Of a DNA stretch of 64,000 bases, positions 9,252 through 17,305 are shown piece after piece. The position numbers and the translations under genes were made by a program. The stretch is from positions 1 through 64,000 of the forward strand of contig JACPFM010000057.1 in assembly GCA_016182965.1 (NCBI GenBank), given 5' to 3'. Source of the DNA: Deltaproteobacteria bacterium (GTDB lineage: Bacteria; Myxococcota_A; Polyangia; Polyangiales; JADJMO01). The notes under the pieces are model-generated. The model saw only the letters and a program-made list of their open reading frames with translations. It was not told the origin of the DNA and made no database searches. Position 1 is the first letter of the stretch. Each line of letters starts with the position of its first letter.

Positions 9252-9593
9252 CACGAGGCGTCGCTGGTGATGGCGCTGTTCGATCAGATCGATCGGGCCG
9301 TCGCCGCGCATCCGCGCGCCCGCGTCCAAGAGGTGCACGTGCGGGTCGGCGAGCTCGCCGGGGTCGAGCCGACGCTGCTGCGCACGGCGTTCGAGGCGTT
9401 CCGCGAGTCGCGCGGTCGCCCGGAGGCGGCCCTCGCGCTGATCGAGGAGCCGGCCGAGTGGGCGTGCGCGAAGTGCGGCGACGCGATGGCGCGCGGCGCG
9501 GTCCTGCAGTGCGCGTGCGGCGGCGCGGCGCGCCTCAGCCGCGGCGGCGACGTGTTCCTCGATCGACTCGAGCTGGAGGTCCCCGATGTGTGA
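9249..9593 (+). CDS. hypA: Nickel metallochaperone HypA
   Basis: A protein of 114 residues starting with MHEASL; the N-terminal Met-His-Glu forms the nickel site of HypA. It delivers nickel to the hydrogenase precursor together with HypB. The zinc site has one normal CxxC pair (CAKC near residues 74-77), but the second pair reads CAC, spaced CxC instead of the usual CxxC. Length and the C-terminal strand (VFLDRLELEV) are normal. The stop overlaps hypB by 8 bp. Confidence 0.93.
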   Translation: MHEASLVMALFDQIDRAVAAHPRARVQEVHVRVGELAGVEPTLLRTAFEAFRESRGRPEAALALIEEPAEWACAKCGDAMARGAVLQCACGGAARLSRGGDVFLDRLELEVPDV

Positions 9594-10314
9594 CACCTGC
9601 GGCTGCGGCGACGCCAACCTGGTCTCCGTCGACGTGCACCAGTCGCTGCTGTCTGCAAACGACGCGCAGGCGGCCGCGCTGCGCCTTCGCTTCACCGGCG
9701 ACGGCGTCACCGTGGTCAACGTCATGCGGTCGCCCGGATCGGGCAAGACCGCGCTCCTCGAGGCGACGGCGCGCGCGTTCGCGGGACGGCACCGGCTCGC
9801 CGCGGTCAGCGGCGATCTCGCCACCTCGCACGACGCCGATCGGCTCGCGCGCGCGGGCGTCCCCTCGGCCGCGATCACCACCGGCACGACCTGCCACCTC
9901 GACGCGGCGATGGTCGAGCGCGCCCTGCAGGGGGAGATCGGCGCCGCGGCGCGCGCGTGCGAGTACTTCTTCATCGAGAACGTGGGCAACCTGGTGTGCC
10001 CGGCGATCTACGATCTCGGCCAGCACGCGAACGTGGTCGCGCTGTCGGTGACCGAGGGCGTCGACAAGCCGCTGAAGTACCCGGTGATGTTCCGCCACGC
10101 CGACCTGGTGGTGCTGACCAAGGTCGATCTCCTGCCGCACCTGCCCGAGGTGTCGGTCGCCGCGATCCGCGACGCCCTCGCGCGCGTGATGCCGGAGCCC
10201 GAGCTCATCGAGGTGTCGGCGACGAAGGGCGCCGGGCTCGACGCATGGCTCGGCTGGCTCGAGCAGCGCAGAGCCGCGGCGCTGGCGAGCCGCTGCGAGG
10301 GGTTCGGAAGCTGA
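9586..10314 (+). CDS. hypB: Nickel-inserting GTPase HypB
   Basis: A SIMIBI-class GTPase of 242 residues. The N-terminus MCDTCGC matches the high-affinity nickel motif of HypB. The P-loop is SPGSGKT near residues 49-55, the switch/metal region is TTGTTCHLD near 100-108, and the guanine-binding motif is TKVD near 180. There is no histidine-rich stretch, so it probably does not store nickel. It is the last gene of the nir-hyp run. Gene order hypF-C-D-E-A-B is complete, so a [NiFe] hydrogenase must be encoded elsewhere. Confidence 0.95.
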   Translation: MCDTCGCGDANLVSVDVHQSLLSANDAQAAALRLRFTGDGVTVVNVMRSPGSGKTALLEATARAFAGRHRLAAVSGDLATSHDADRLARAGVPSAAITTGTTCHLDAAMVERALQGEIGAAARACEYFFIENVGNLVCPAIYDLGQHANVVALSVTEGVDKPLKYPVMFRHADLVVLTKVDLLPHLPEVSVAAIRDALARVMPEPELIEVSATKGAGLDAWLGWLEQRRAAALASRCEGFGS

Positions 10315-10361
10315 ACGGCTCGTGCTCTTCGCGCACCGCGATCCGCTTGCTTAGCGGTTGC

Positions 10362-11018
10362 TCAGCCGCCGCACGCGAGCAGCGCGATCGCCGCGAAGTG
10401 CAGGGCGCTGCCGCCGAGGACGAAGAGGTGCCAGATCTCGTGGAACCCGAACCGTTCGGGGCGCGGGTTCGGCCACTTCAGCGCGTAGACCACCGCGCCG
10501 AGCGTGTAGACCACGCCGCCCGCGACCACCAACGCGAACGACGCCGCCGACAGGCCGTTCATCAGCGCGCGGCCGGTTCCGACCACGCTCCAGCCCATGC
10601 CCACGTACATCAGCGTGTAGAGCGCGCGGGGCGCCGTCTTCCAGAGGAGCTTCGCCAGGATGCCGACGAACGCCACGCCCCACATCACCGAGAGCATCGC
10701 CACGCGGGTGTCGCCCGACAGGCCACGGACGAGCACGGGCGTGCTCGTGCCGGCCACGAAGAGGAAGATCGCCACGTGATCGAAGAGCCGGAGCGCGCGC
10801 GTGAGCCGCTCGCCGGCGAGCATGAGGTGATAGATGGTGCTCGCGGTGTAGAGCACGACGAGGCAGGCCGTGTAGATGCCGAGCGTCGCCAGCGAAACGC
10901 CGTCGCGCGCATGGCCGAGCAGCCAGCCCGACCCGACGAGCGCGAATACCAGGCCGATGCCGTGCGAGATGCCGCTGAACGGGTCCTTGAGGAAGCGGGG
11001 TGTTCCGTCGGCGGTCAT
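10362..11018 (-). CDS. Hemolysin III / PAQR family membrane protein
   Basis: A hydrophobic protein of 218 residues with about seven membrane segments. Family signatures are the N-terminal FSGISHGIG, the internal ASTIYHLM and the C-terminal FGFHEIWHLFVLGGSALHF. The conserved His and Asp residues form a metal site in PAQR proteins. Bacterial members (YqfA/TrhA type) are linked to membrane lipid homeostasis; true haemolysis is uncertain. It is convergent with hypB and divergent from the following phosphodiesterase gene. Confidence 0.85.
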   Translation of the reverse strand: MTADGTPRFLKDPFSGISHGIGLVFALVGSGWLLGHARDGVSLATLGIYTACLVVLYTASTIYHLMLAGERLTRALRLFDHVAIFLFVAGTSTPVLVRGLSGDTRVAMLSVMWGVAFVGILAKLLWKTAPRALYTLMYVGMGWSVVGTGRALMNGLSAASFALVVAGGVVYTLGAVVYALKWPNPRPERFGFHEIWHLFVLGGSALHFAAIALLACGG

Positions 11019-11095
11019 GGCACAGTCCTAACCGTTACAGTTGCAGGTGTCAAAGATTTCTCCTCACGGCGGCGCTAGCGCGTGCGGGATGGCTG

Positions 11096-13534
11096 ATGCA
11101 TGACAGCGCCACGATGCCGATGCGCCGGGCGGTCCTCCTCCTGCTGGCCGCGGTGTGCGTCGCGGTCGGCGTGGTCGTCGGCATCGTCCGGTTCGTCATC
11201 CCGCAGCCGCCTCCCGCGCAGCTGAAGGCGGTGGCGCCCGCGACCTCGGGGCTCACGCGGCACCTCGCGCTCGTGGTGGTCGACGGCCTCCGCTACGACA
11301 CGGCGATCGACCCGGCGAAGATGCCGGCCTTCTCGCGCCGCATGCGCGAGCGCGCGAGCGGCGAGATCTGGGCCGGCGCGGTGTCGATGACCTCGTCGGC
11401 GGTCCTCACCTACGCGACCGGTCAGCGCGGGGGCGTCGAGCAGATCGTCAACAACGAGTCCGGCTCGGCGGTCGCCTACGAGAACATCATCGACAACGCG
11501 CGCGCCGCCGGTTTGGTCACCGCCGGGACCGGCGATCACGCGTGGTTCCGGATGTTCCCGCAGGCGTGGTCGATGCAGCACCCCGATCCGGAGGGGGTCG
11601 CCATCGACGTCGACTACAACGCGGAGATCTTCGCGGCGGCCAACGAGTTCCTGAAGGCGCGCCCGAACCTGCTGGTGGTGCACTTCGTCACGCCCGATCA
11701 CCAGGCGCACGCGTACGGCACCCACTCCGAGCGTTACCGCAAGCACATCGTCGAGTTCGACAAGACCCTCGACGCGTTCCTCGAGAGCCTGCCCGAAGGC
11801 ACCACCGTGTTCGTCACCAGCGATCACGGCGCGACGGACGCAGGGACGCACGGCTCGGACACCCCGGTGCAGCGCCGCTCGCCGTTCGTTGCCTGGGGAC
11901 CGGGCATCGCGGCGAAGGCGCCCGACGCGCGGCCGCTCGATCAGATCGATCTCCCGAGCACCTTCGCCGCGCTGCTCGGCGTCTCGCCGCCGGCGCACGG
12001 TCGCGGGCACGTGCTGGCCGACTGGCTCGCGGTGTCCGACGAGGAGCGCGCGCGCATCGCGTGCGCCGATCTCGATCGGCTGATCACCTTCGCCAAGGCG
12101 TCGGGCGCGACGCCGCCCTCCGATGCGTGCACGGCGCCGGCGGCTCGCGAGCGGATCACCCGCGCGGCCGCGGCGGCCAGGGGCATCGACGAGGCGCTCG
12201 GCGCGGTCGCGGTCGGAGGCCTCGCGTTCGGGTGGCTCGTGCCTCTGGTGGGCGGCCTCGCGGCGCTCGCCGTCGCGCTGATCGCCGTCGGGCGTCGGCC
12301 GAACGCGCGCGCGGCCCTCGCGTTCGCGGCCGTCGTCGCGATCGCGGTGTGGCTCACGCGCGACGTCGAGCGGCTGTCGGGGCAGGGACCGAACGCCGTC
12401 CGCGCCACGTTCTACGTGCTCGGCAACCTCGCGCTGCTCATCGGGCTGATCCGGCTGCGGAAGACCGCGGCGTGGTTCAACGAGAACCCCGCGCTCGCCG
12501 CGGTGATCCTCCCCGGCCTGTTGCTGGTGACGCCCACGCGCACCACGCAGATCGAGAGCTTCGTGCTGGCGGCGGTGATCGGCATCCTCGCGCTCACCGC
12601 GCGCTGGAAGCCGAAGGCCGTCGCGCTCGGCAAGCGCGCCCACGCGACGGCGCTCGTGCCGTTCGCGGCGCTCGCGCCGATCGGGCTCCTCGAGCACAAC
12701 TTCATCCCCAAGCTGATCACGGCCTGGCCGTTGACCGTAGCGCTCCTGTCGATCGCCGCGCTCGGCGCCGAGCGCGCGTGGCGGGCCTCGCGTGGCGAGG
12801 AGGCGATCGAGGCGCGACGTGCGTGGACGCTGGCCGGCGTGGGCGTGTTGATCGCCGGCGCGTCGTTGGTCCTTCGTCGCTTCGCGCCCGCGCCGGTGTG
12901 CCTCGTGGGGTGGCTCGGCTTGCCCGTCGTGGCCGCGTTCGCGTGGCGACGCGATCTCCGCCCGCTGGGAGAGCTCCTGCTCCTCGCGTCCTACGCCTGG
13001 ATTTCGCGCGATCTGGAGCTCCCGGTGCTCGCCGGCACGTTCCTGGTCGCCAGCGCAGTCGGCCGCGCGCTCGCGCGCGAGCTCGGAGGCGATCCGCCGC
13101 AGCCGCTCTCGGTGATCGTGGTGGTCACGTTCCTCTTCGGGTGGACCTTCGTCCAGCGCGTCGGCATCGTGCTCGGCATCGACTTCATGCAGCTCGACTG
13201 GGGCGCCGGGGCGTTCCGCGATCCGAGCGCCTCGCTGATCCGCATCGGCATCGCGCTCGTGACCAAGCACGCGCTGGCGCGCGCGGCGCTCCTCTACGCC
13301 GTCCTCTCGGTGCTGGCGCCGTCGCTGCGCGGCTGGTCGGCGCGCGGGCTGCTCGCGGCGGAGGCGATTCGCGTCGGGCTCCTGGTGGTGGTGCTGACGG
13401 TCTGCGGCGAGTCGTTCTGGACGTCGCTCCGGGTGATCGGCGATCTGCCGCACGCGCTGATCGGGTTGGTGGTCGCGGCGATCGCGGTGGTGCTGGTCAC
13501 GCCGCGCGAACGCCTCGTCGAGCGTGCGGCGTAG
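11096..13534 (+). CDS. Membrane phosphodiesterase of the alkaline phosphatase superfamily
   Basis: A protein of 812 residues. One N-terminal membrane helix (about 10-31) is followed by an alkaline-phosphatase-fold domain (about 45-310) and then some ten hydrophobic segments to the C-terminus. Metal-binding motifs visible are VVVDGLRYD, FVTPDHQAHAYGTH and VTSDHGATDAGTHG. The nucleophile is probably the Thr or Ser in SMTSSAVL. The layout resembles eukaryotic GPI-ethanolaminephosphate transferases (PIG-N/PIG-O type), so a phosphoethanolamine or similar transfer at the outer face of the inner membrane is plausible. The ATG at 11114 is an alternative start. The substrate is unknown. Confidence 0.72.
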   Translation: MHDSATMPMRRAVLLLLAAVCVAVGVVVGIVRFVIPQPPPAQLKAVAPATSGLTRHLALVVVDGLRYDTAIDPAKMPAFSRRMRERASGEIWAGAVSMTSSAVLTYATGQRGGVEQIVNNESGSAVAYENIIDNARAAGLVTAGTGDHAWFRMFPQAWSMQHPDPEGVAIDVDYNAEIFAAANEFLKARPNLLVVHFVTPDHQAHAYGTHSERYRKHIVEFDKTLDAFLESLPEGTTVFVTSDHGATDAGTHGSDTPVQRRSPFVAWGPGIAAKAPDARPLDQIDLPSTFAALLGVSPPAHGRGHVLADWLAVSDEERARIACADLDRLITFAKASGATPPSDACTAPAARERITRAAAAARGIDEALGAVAVGGLAFGWLVPLVGGLAALAVALIAVGRRPNARAALAFAAVVAIAVWLTRDVERLSGQGPNAVRATFYVLGNLALLIGLIRLRKTAAWFNENPALAAVILPGLLLVTPTRTTQIESFVLAAVIGILALTARWKPKAVALGKRAHATALVPFAALAPIGLLEHNFIPKLITAWPLTVALLSIAALGAERAWRASRGEEAIEARRAWTLAGVGVLIAGASLVLRRFAPAPVCLVGWLGLPVVAAFAWRRDLRPLGELLLLASYAWISRDLELPVLAGTFLVASAVGRALARELGGDPPQPLSVIVVVTFLFGWTFVQRVGIVLGIDFMQLDWGAGAFRDPSASLIRIGIALVTKHALARAALLYAVLSVLAPSLRGWSARGLLAAEAIRVGLLVVVLTVCGESFWTSLRVIGDLPHALIGLVVAAIAVVLVTPRERLVERAA

Positions 13535-13547
13535 CGGCCCGACAGCG

Positions 13548-14423
13548 TCAACGCCCCCGAGCCACGCCGAATACGGAGTCGCCGACTTGCCAGACGATCC
13601 CGTCGGCCAGGATGCCGCACGCATCGAGGTTGGGCGCGTCGAGGACCCGCTCGAACCGCGCGGGTGGCGGCGACTCAACTAGGCGGAGGACCTCCGACTG
13701 CGTACAGGCATACAGCTGGTCATCAGCACCGACGAGCGCCGGCCAGCCGCCTGCGGTCACGTGCCGGATCATCGTGATGGGCCTTGCGGAGCCGCTCTTC
13801 GGCGCCGCAACGAGGCTCAGCTGCCTCGTCGTGACGCCCGCCGACCATTCCTCGTGCGCGAGCGTCCAGAAGACACGGTCGCGAGTCGTCGCCAGCGAGT
13901 GAATGCCGCCCTCGCGCTCGAGCGTCTCGTACAGCGCGACGAAGGTGCGACTCGCCGGCCGGACACGGAACACCCCGTAGTCGCCGCTCGAAGAAATGTA
14001 GACGTCGCCCGCGTCGAACAGCACATTGCGCGTAGCGACATCCGTCCTCGGCACGACGACCTTCGGCGTACCGAGCCCGTTGCGCCGCAGCGACATGAGC
14101 ATGGCCAGGCGACCACCGCTCGCGCGCACGTTGTCGAACACCCAGAAGACGTGATCCTCCGTCAGCATGGGAGCGGACGTCGTCTCGCCGAGCGCGTCCG
14201 TCGTCAGCACGCGCACCGCTCCGCTGGCCTTGTCGAACGCACGCATCGCCGGACCAGCCGGCATCTTCTCGACCCAGACGATCTCGCGAGCGTCGACGGT
14301 CACGTCGTACCCGGGCCGGCCGGGAACGGTCCAGGTGCGCGGCGCCGATTCCGCCCCGACGAATTCGGCGACGACGTTCCCGGCCGTGCAGACGAACTGC
14401 TTCGCTGCCGATCGGCAGAACAC
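13548..14423 (-). CDS. Propeller-like protein, probably missing its leader
   Basis: A protein of 291 residues with short repeating strands such as VFWVFDNVRASGGRLAMLM and VYISSSGDYGVFRV, like the blade repeats of six-bladed propeller lipoproteins common in myxobacteria. No catalytic motif is seen. The GTG start gives no signal peptide and begins in the middle of a cysteine-containing strand. A lipoprotein-like leader lies just upstream in another frame, so a frameshift around 14469-14477 is suspected. It is convergent with the phosphodiesterase gene. Confidence 0.5.
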   Translation of the reverse strand: MFCRSAAKQFVCTAGNVVAEFVGAESAPRTWTVPGRPGYDVTVDAREIVWVEKMPAGPAMRAFDKASGAVRVLTTDALGETTSAPMLTEDHVFWVFDNVRASGGRLAMLMSLRRNGLGTPKVVVPRTDVATRNVLFDAGDVYISSSGDYGVFRVRPASRTFVALYETLEREGGIHSLATTRDRVFWTLAHEEWSAGVTTRQLSLVAAPKSGSARPITMIRHVTAGGWPALVGADDQLYACTQSEVLRLVESPPPARFERVLDAPNLDACGILADGIVWQVGDSVFGVARGR

Positions 14424-14466
14424 CGTGCCAGCGTCGGCTCCGCCAGGGGCGCGCCAGAGCGGCGTC

Positions 14467-14715
14467 CTAAGGGGAAGCGCCGCGTCCCACGCCTCTGAGA
14501 GAGGGGTTGGTTGCGCGCAGATGGGTCTTGCGACGGCACGCGGAGGTCATCAATGCGGCAGCACACGAAGCCAGCACGACGACCCGCGATGCGGCGTGGA
14601 GCAGGCGGGTACGGGCGCGGCTTCGGCGGCCGCCCCATCGGAGCGCGAACGATGGACGGCTGGCCACCGGGAACGAGCCTACCCCAGCATCGGCGACACT
14701 TGGCGCGGCCCGCAC
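14467..14715 (-). pseudogene. Lipoprotein leader out of frame with the propeller gene
   Basis: An open frame of 82 codons whose second half contains a good lipobox (VVVLASCAAALMTSAC). It ends at a TAG inside the sequence CTAAGGGGAAG. Removing one base from the four-G run would fuse this leader to the downstream propeller frame. This may be a real frameshift, a phase-variable tract or a sequencing error. The start codon is uncertain. Confidence 0.35.
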
Positions 14716-14748
14716 CTCGATCGGGGACGCGCTCGGTGCCCCCGCCGT

Positions 14749-15189
14749 TCATCGACGGAAGAAGTGGCGGCCGATCACGACACCGGTGTCGTCGATGCCC
14801 AGCGTTGCGTTGGCCCCCATGCATAGGATGTTCGTGTGGATCGTCCAGCCGTTCTCGTGGCGGCTGGCGCGGACGGGCTGCCTGAACCAGTAGTGAACCC
14901 GCTCGCACTCTCGACGCGCGACCTCGATCGCCTCCTCTTCCGAGAGCGGCGTCAGCAGCGCGCGCGGCGTCGGATGCGCGATCGCACGATGATCGAGGAC
15001 CTTACCGTCGCGCTCGCGGACGACGAGCGCGAGGCGCGCCTTGGGCCAGCCGACGTCGAACACGAACACGCCGCGCCGACCGCCCCACCAGGTCTTCTCG
15101 TGCGAGGTCTCGATCAGCTCGCAGCGGGAGAGGTCCCAGAACTCGCGCGCATACGCGATGAGGTGTTCGAGGAGGGCTTCCTGGGTCAC
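14749..15189 (-). CDS. Putative immunity protein, copy A
   Basis: A soluble protein of 146 residues with no signal peptide and no family I recognise. The GTG start overlaps the stop of the large putative toxin gene as GTGA, the coupling expected for a toxin-immunity pair. Residues about 24-95 (from CELIETSHEKTWWGG to the acidic SEEEAIEVARRE) are almost identical to copy B near 16868; the N- and C-termini differ. The C-terminus ends in a DDTGVVIG motif shared with copy B. The function as immunity protein is inferred from position only. Confidence 0.6.
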   Translation of the reverse strand: MTQEALLEHLIAYAREFWDLSRCELIETSHEKTWWGGRRGVFVFDVGWPKARLALVVRERDGKVLDHRAIAHPTPRALLTPLSEEEAIEVARRECERVHYWFRQPVRASRHENGWTIHTNILCMGANATLGIDDTGVVIGRHFFRR

Positions 15190-16817
15190 GGCTTCACCTC
15201 CAGCTTGTTCGCGCTGGACTCGTTGATCTCGGCTTGGACGGTGTCGATCGCCTTCTTCTCGACGAGGACCGCGGTGTAGACGGCGCCGGCGTACACGATC
15301 GTTCCCAGGACGACGTCTGCGGCGAGGCCGGGTCGCCACTTCGCCTCCAACCCAGGCGGTTTGAGCACACCGGGAAGGAGCTTGACGTATCCCTCCTTCA
15401 CCGGAAACGCGAGGCCGGTGATCACCGCCTTCGGGCTCAGGCCCTTCACCGACGCCTGCGCGTAGACCTCCGCGGCAGCCTCCTCGACGTAGCGCAGCGC
15501 GCAAGATTTCGCGTAACCGCTCATCCTCACGTCGGCCCGAATCTCGCGTAACCCATTCAGCGCCTTCGGTGACAGCCATGAGTGGACGCTTTCGTGGTTC
15601 TTCACAAGCGCGACGTCCTCCTTCGTTCCGGCGGTCGAGTACCAAACGTTGCCGTACTTGTCCGTACCGCCCTCGCCGGCCGAGAGCGATGTCGTGCCGG
15701 TCACGGTCGGCGTGTACTTGCGGTGAATCTCGATCCCCAGCACTTGCTCGACCTTGTCGAGCGCGGCGTGATGCGCCGCCGTCAGCGGCTGCCCCGCCTT
15801 GATCCGCGCGCACGCTTCGCTCGCGAGCGCCGCGTCCTTCTCGGGCGCGCCCGCCTTCTCGATCAAGGCGATGACCTCGTCGGTCGACTTGCCAGTGCGA
15901 CGCGCGATCTCGATCACCGCGTCGGCGCTCTTCGAGCCGGCCTTCAGGAGCTTCGCGCCGAGGGGGACCGCCAGCGTCACCGCATGCATGACGCGCTCCG
16001 CCGTCGGGATGTCGACGCCGATGCCGCCCATCGTCTTGCCCGTCGCGACCTCCATCGCGAGCCACAGCTGGCCCGCGACGGGGACGAACGAGATGGCGGT
16101 GTCGATGGCGTGCGCGATCGGGATCGCGACGGGCGCCACCACCAGCTTCGATTGGACACCGACCGGAAGAGGAACCTGGAGCGCCTTGATCGTGCCGTTC
16201 TTCATCCTCTCGCCGATCGCCAGCCGGAGATCGGCCACCTTCTTCGCCTCGTCGCGCGCGACGAAGGACGCGATCAGCTTGGGCGCGGTCGCGACGGCGT
16301 CGGCGTGGAGCGCCGCGTATTTCGGGTCGTTCTTGCGGGACGCGACGTACGCCACGTACTCGTCGACGTACTTGCGGACCTCGTCGGTCGTCATGTGCGC
16401 CTTGGCGGCTCCTGCCGCGAGCGTGACGCCGCCGTCGGCGAGCATCGCGACCGCGCTCTTCGGCTTGGCCGGGCCGGCACTCTCCGTCTTTCCCGCCGTA
16501 CCTTGCCGTTCGTGGATGACCTTCTCGATCGCGTCGAGCTGCTCGCGATCGGCCTGCGTCACCGAGCCCGGCGAGCTCGCGAACAGGCTGCGCAGCGCCG
16601 CGTAATTGCGCTCCAGCGTCGCGTCGTCCCAACCCGACGGATCCGAGCACGATGGAGCCGTTGGCGCGGCGAGCTTCAACGGCGCCGCGGCGTATCCGGG
16701 CGGCACGTACTCGAGATCGACCGCGGGCGATTTCGCCTTTGCCGAAGGCTTCGCCGGCGGCGGGACGGTCGAATACAGCTTCTTGGTCGGGTCGATGGAC
16801 GAAAGCGGATCGGACAT
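15186..16817 (-). CDS. Putative polymorphic toxin with pretoxin-TG and zincin motif
   Basis: A protein of 543 residues without a signal peptide. Residues 1-60 are Pro/Ala-rich and look like a delivery linker. Residues 231-293 (FVPVAGQLWLAMEVATGK and following, to the ER and PLGAKLLKAG) resemble the pretoxin-TG domain that precedes toxin modules in polymorphic toxins. Residues 408-412 are HESVH, a zinc-protease HExxH motif, and a possible third ligand lies in YVEEAAAE (443-450). The C-terminus has a hydrophobic stretch at about 497-518. I infer a metallopeptidase-type toxin delivered by a contact-dependent or phage-tail-like system. The ATG at 16826 is an equally possible start. Flanked by two related putative immunity genes. 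Confidence 0.62.
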   Translation of the reverse strand: MSDPLSSIDPTKKLYSTVPPPAKPSAKAKSPAVDLEYVPPGYAAAPLKLAAPTAPSCSDPSGWDDATLERNYAALRSLFASSPGSVTQADREQLDAIEKVIHERQGTAGKTESAGPAKPKSAVAMLADGGVTLAAGAAKAHMTTDEVRKYVDEYVAYVASRKNDPKYAALHADAVATAPKLIASFVARDEAKKVADLRLAIGERMKNGTIKALQVPLPVGVQSKLVVAPVAIPIAHAIDTAISFVPVAGQLWLAMEVATGKTMGGIGVDIPTAERVMHAVTLAVPLGAKLLKAGSKSADAVIEIARRTGKSTDEVIALIEKAGAPEKDAALASEACARIKAGQPLTAAHHAALDKVEQVLGIEIHRKYTPTVTGTTSLSAGEGGTDKYGNVWYSTAGTKEDVALVKNHESVHSWLSPKALNGLREIRADVRMSGYAKSCALRYVEEAAAEVYAQASVKGLSPKAVITGLAFPVKEGYVKLLPGVLKPPGLEAKWRPGLAADVVLGTIVYAGAVYTAVLVEKKAIDTVQAEINESSANKLEVKP

Positions 16818-16867
16818 ACCCCTCATCGACCAGGACGCCGCCGCGGTTGCGTGCGTCCTTCCGGTGC

Positions 16868-17305
16868 TCACCGAGGGAGCACGCGGCGCCCGATCACCAC
16901 GCCGGTGTCGTCGACCGCGAGGGTCGCGTTGGCGCCGATGAGATCGACGTTCGTGTCGATCCGCCAACCGAGGTCGGTCCTGCTCGCGCGGATCGCCCTG
17001 AAGAAAATGCCGACGCGGAGGCACTCCCGGCGGGCGATCTCGATCGCCTCGTGTTCGGAGAGCGGCGTCAGGAGCGCGCGCGGCGTCGGATGCGCGATCG
17101 CACGATGATCGAGGACCTTCCCGTCGCGCTCGCGCACGACGAGCGCGAGGCGCGCCTTGGGCCAGCCGACATCGAACACGAAGACGGCGCGTCGACCGCC
17201 CCACCAGGTCTTCTCGTGCGAGGTCTCGATCAGCTCGCAGCGGTCGAGGCCCCAGAGGTCGCGCGCATACGTGGCGAGGTGTTGGAGGAGGGCTTGGCGG
17301 GTCAC
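16868..17305 (-). CDS. Putative immunity protein, copy B (orphan)
   Basis: A paralogue of the protein at 14749 (145 residues), with the middle 70 residues nearly identical and both ends diverged. It lies about 50 bp upstream of the toxin start rather than after it. Its GTG start also overlaps a TGA as GTGA. The bases just before it (GGTGACGCCGTGACC) resemble the toxin 3' end before copy A (GGTGAAGCCGTGACC). This suggests that copy B once followed another toxin that has been lost. Its role could be immunity to a sister strain's toxin variant. Confidence 0.58.
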   Translation of the reverse strand: MTRQALLQHLATYARDLWGLDRCELIETSHEKTWWGGRRAVFVFDVGWPKARLALVVRERDGKVLDHRAIAHPTPRALLTPLSEHEAIEIARRECLRVGIFFRAIRASRTDLGWRIDTNVDLIGANATLAVDDTGVVIGRRVLPR

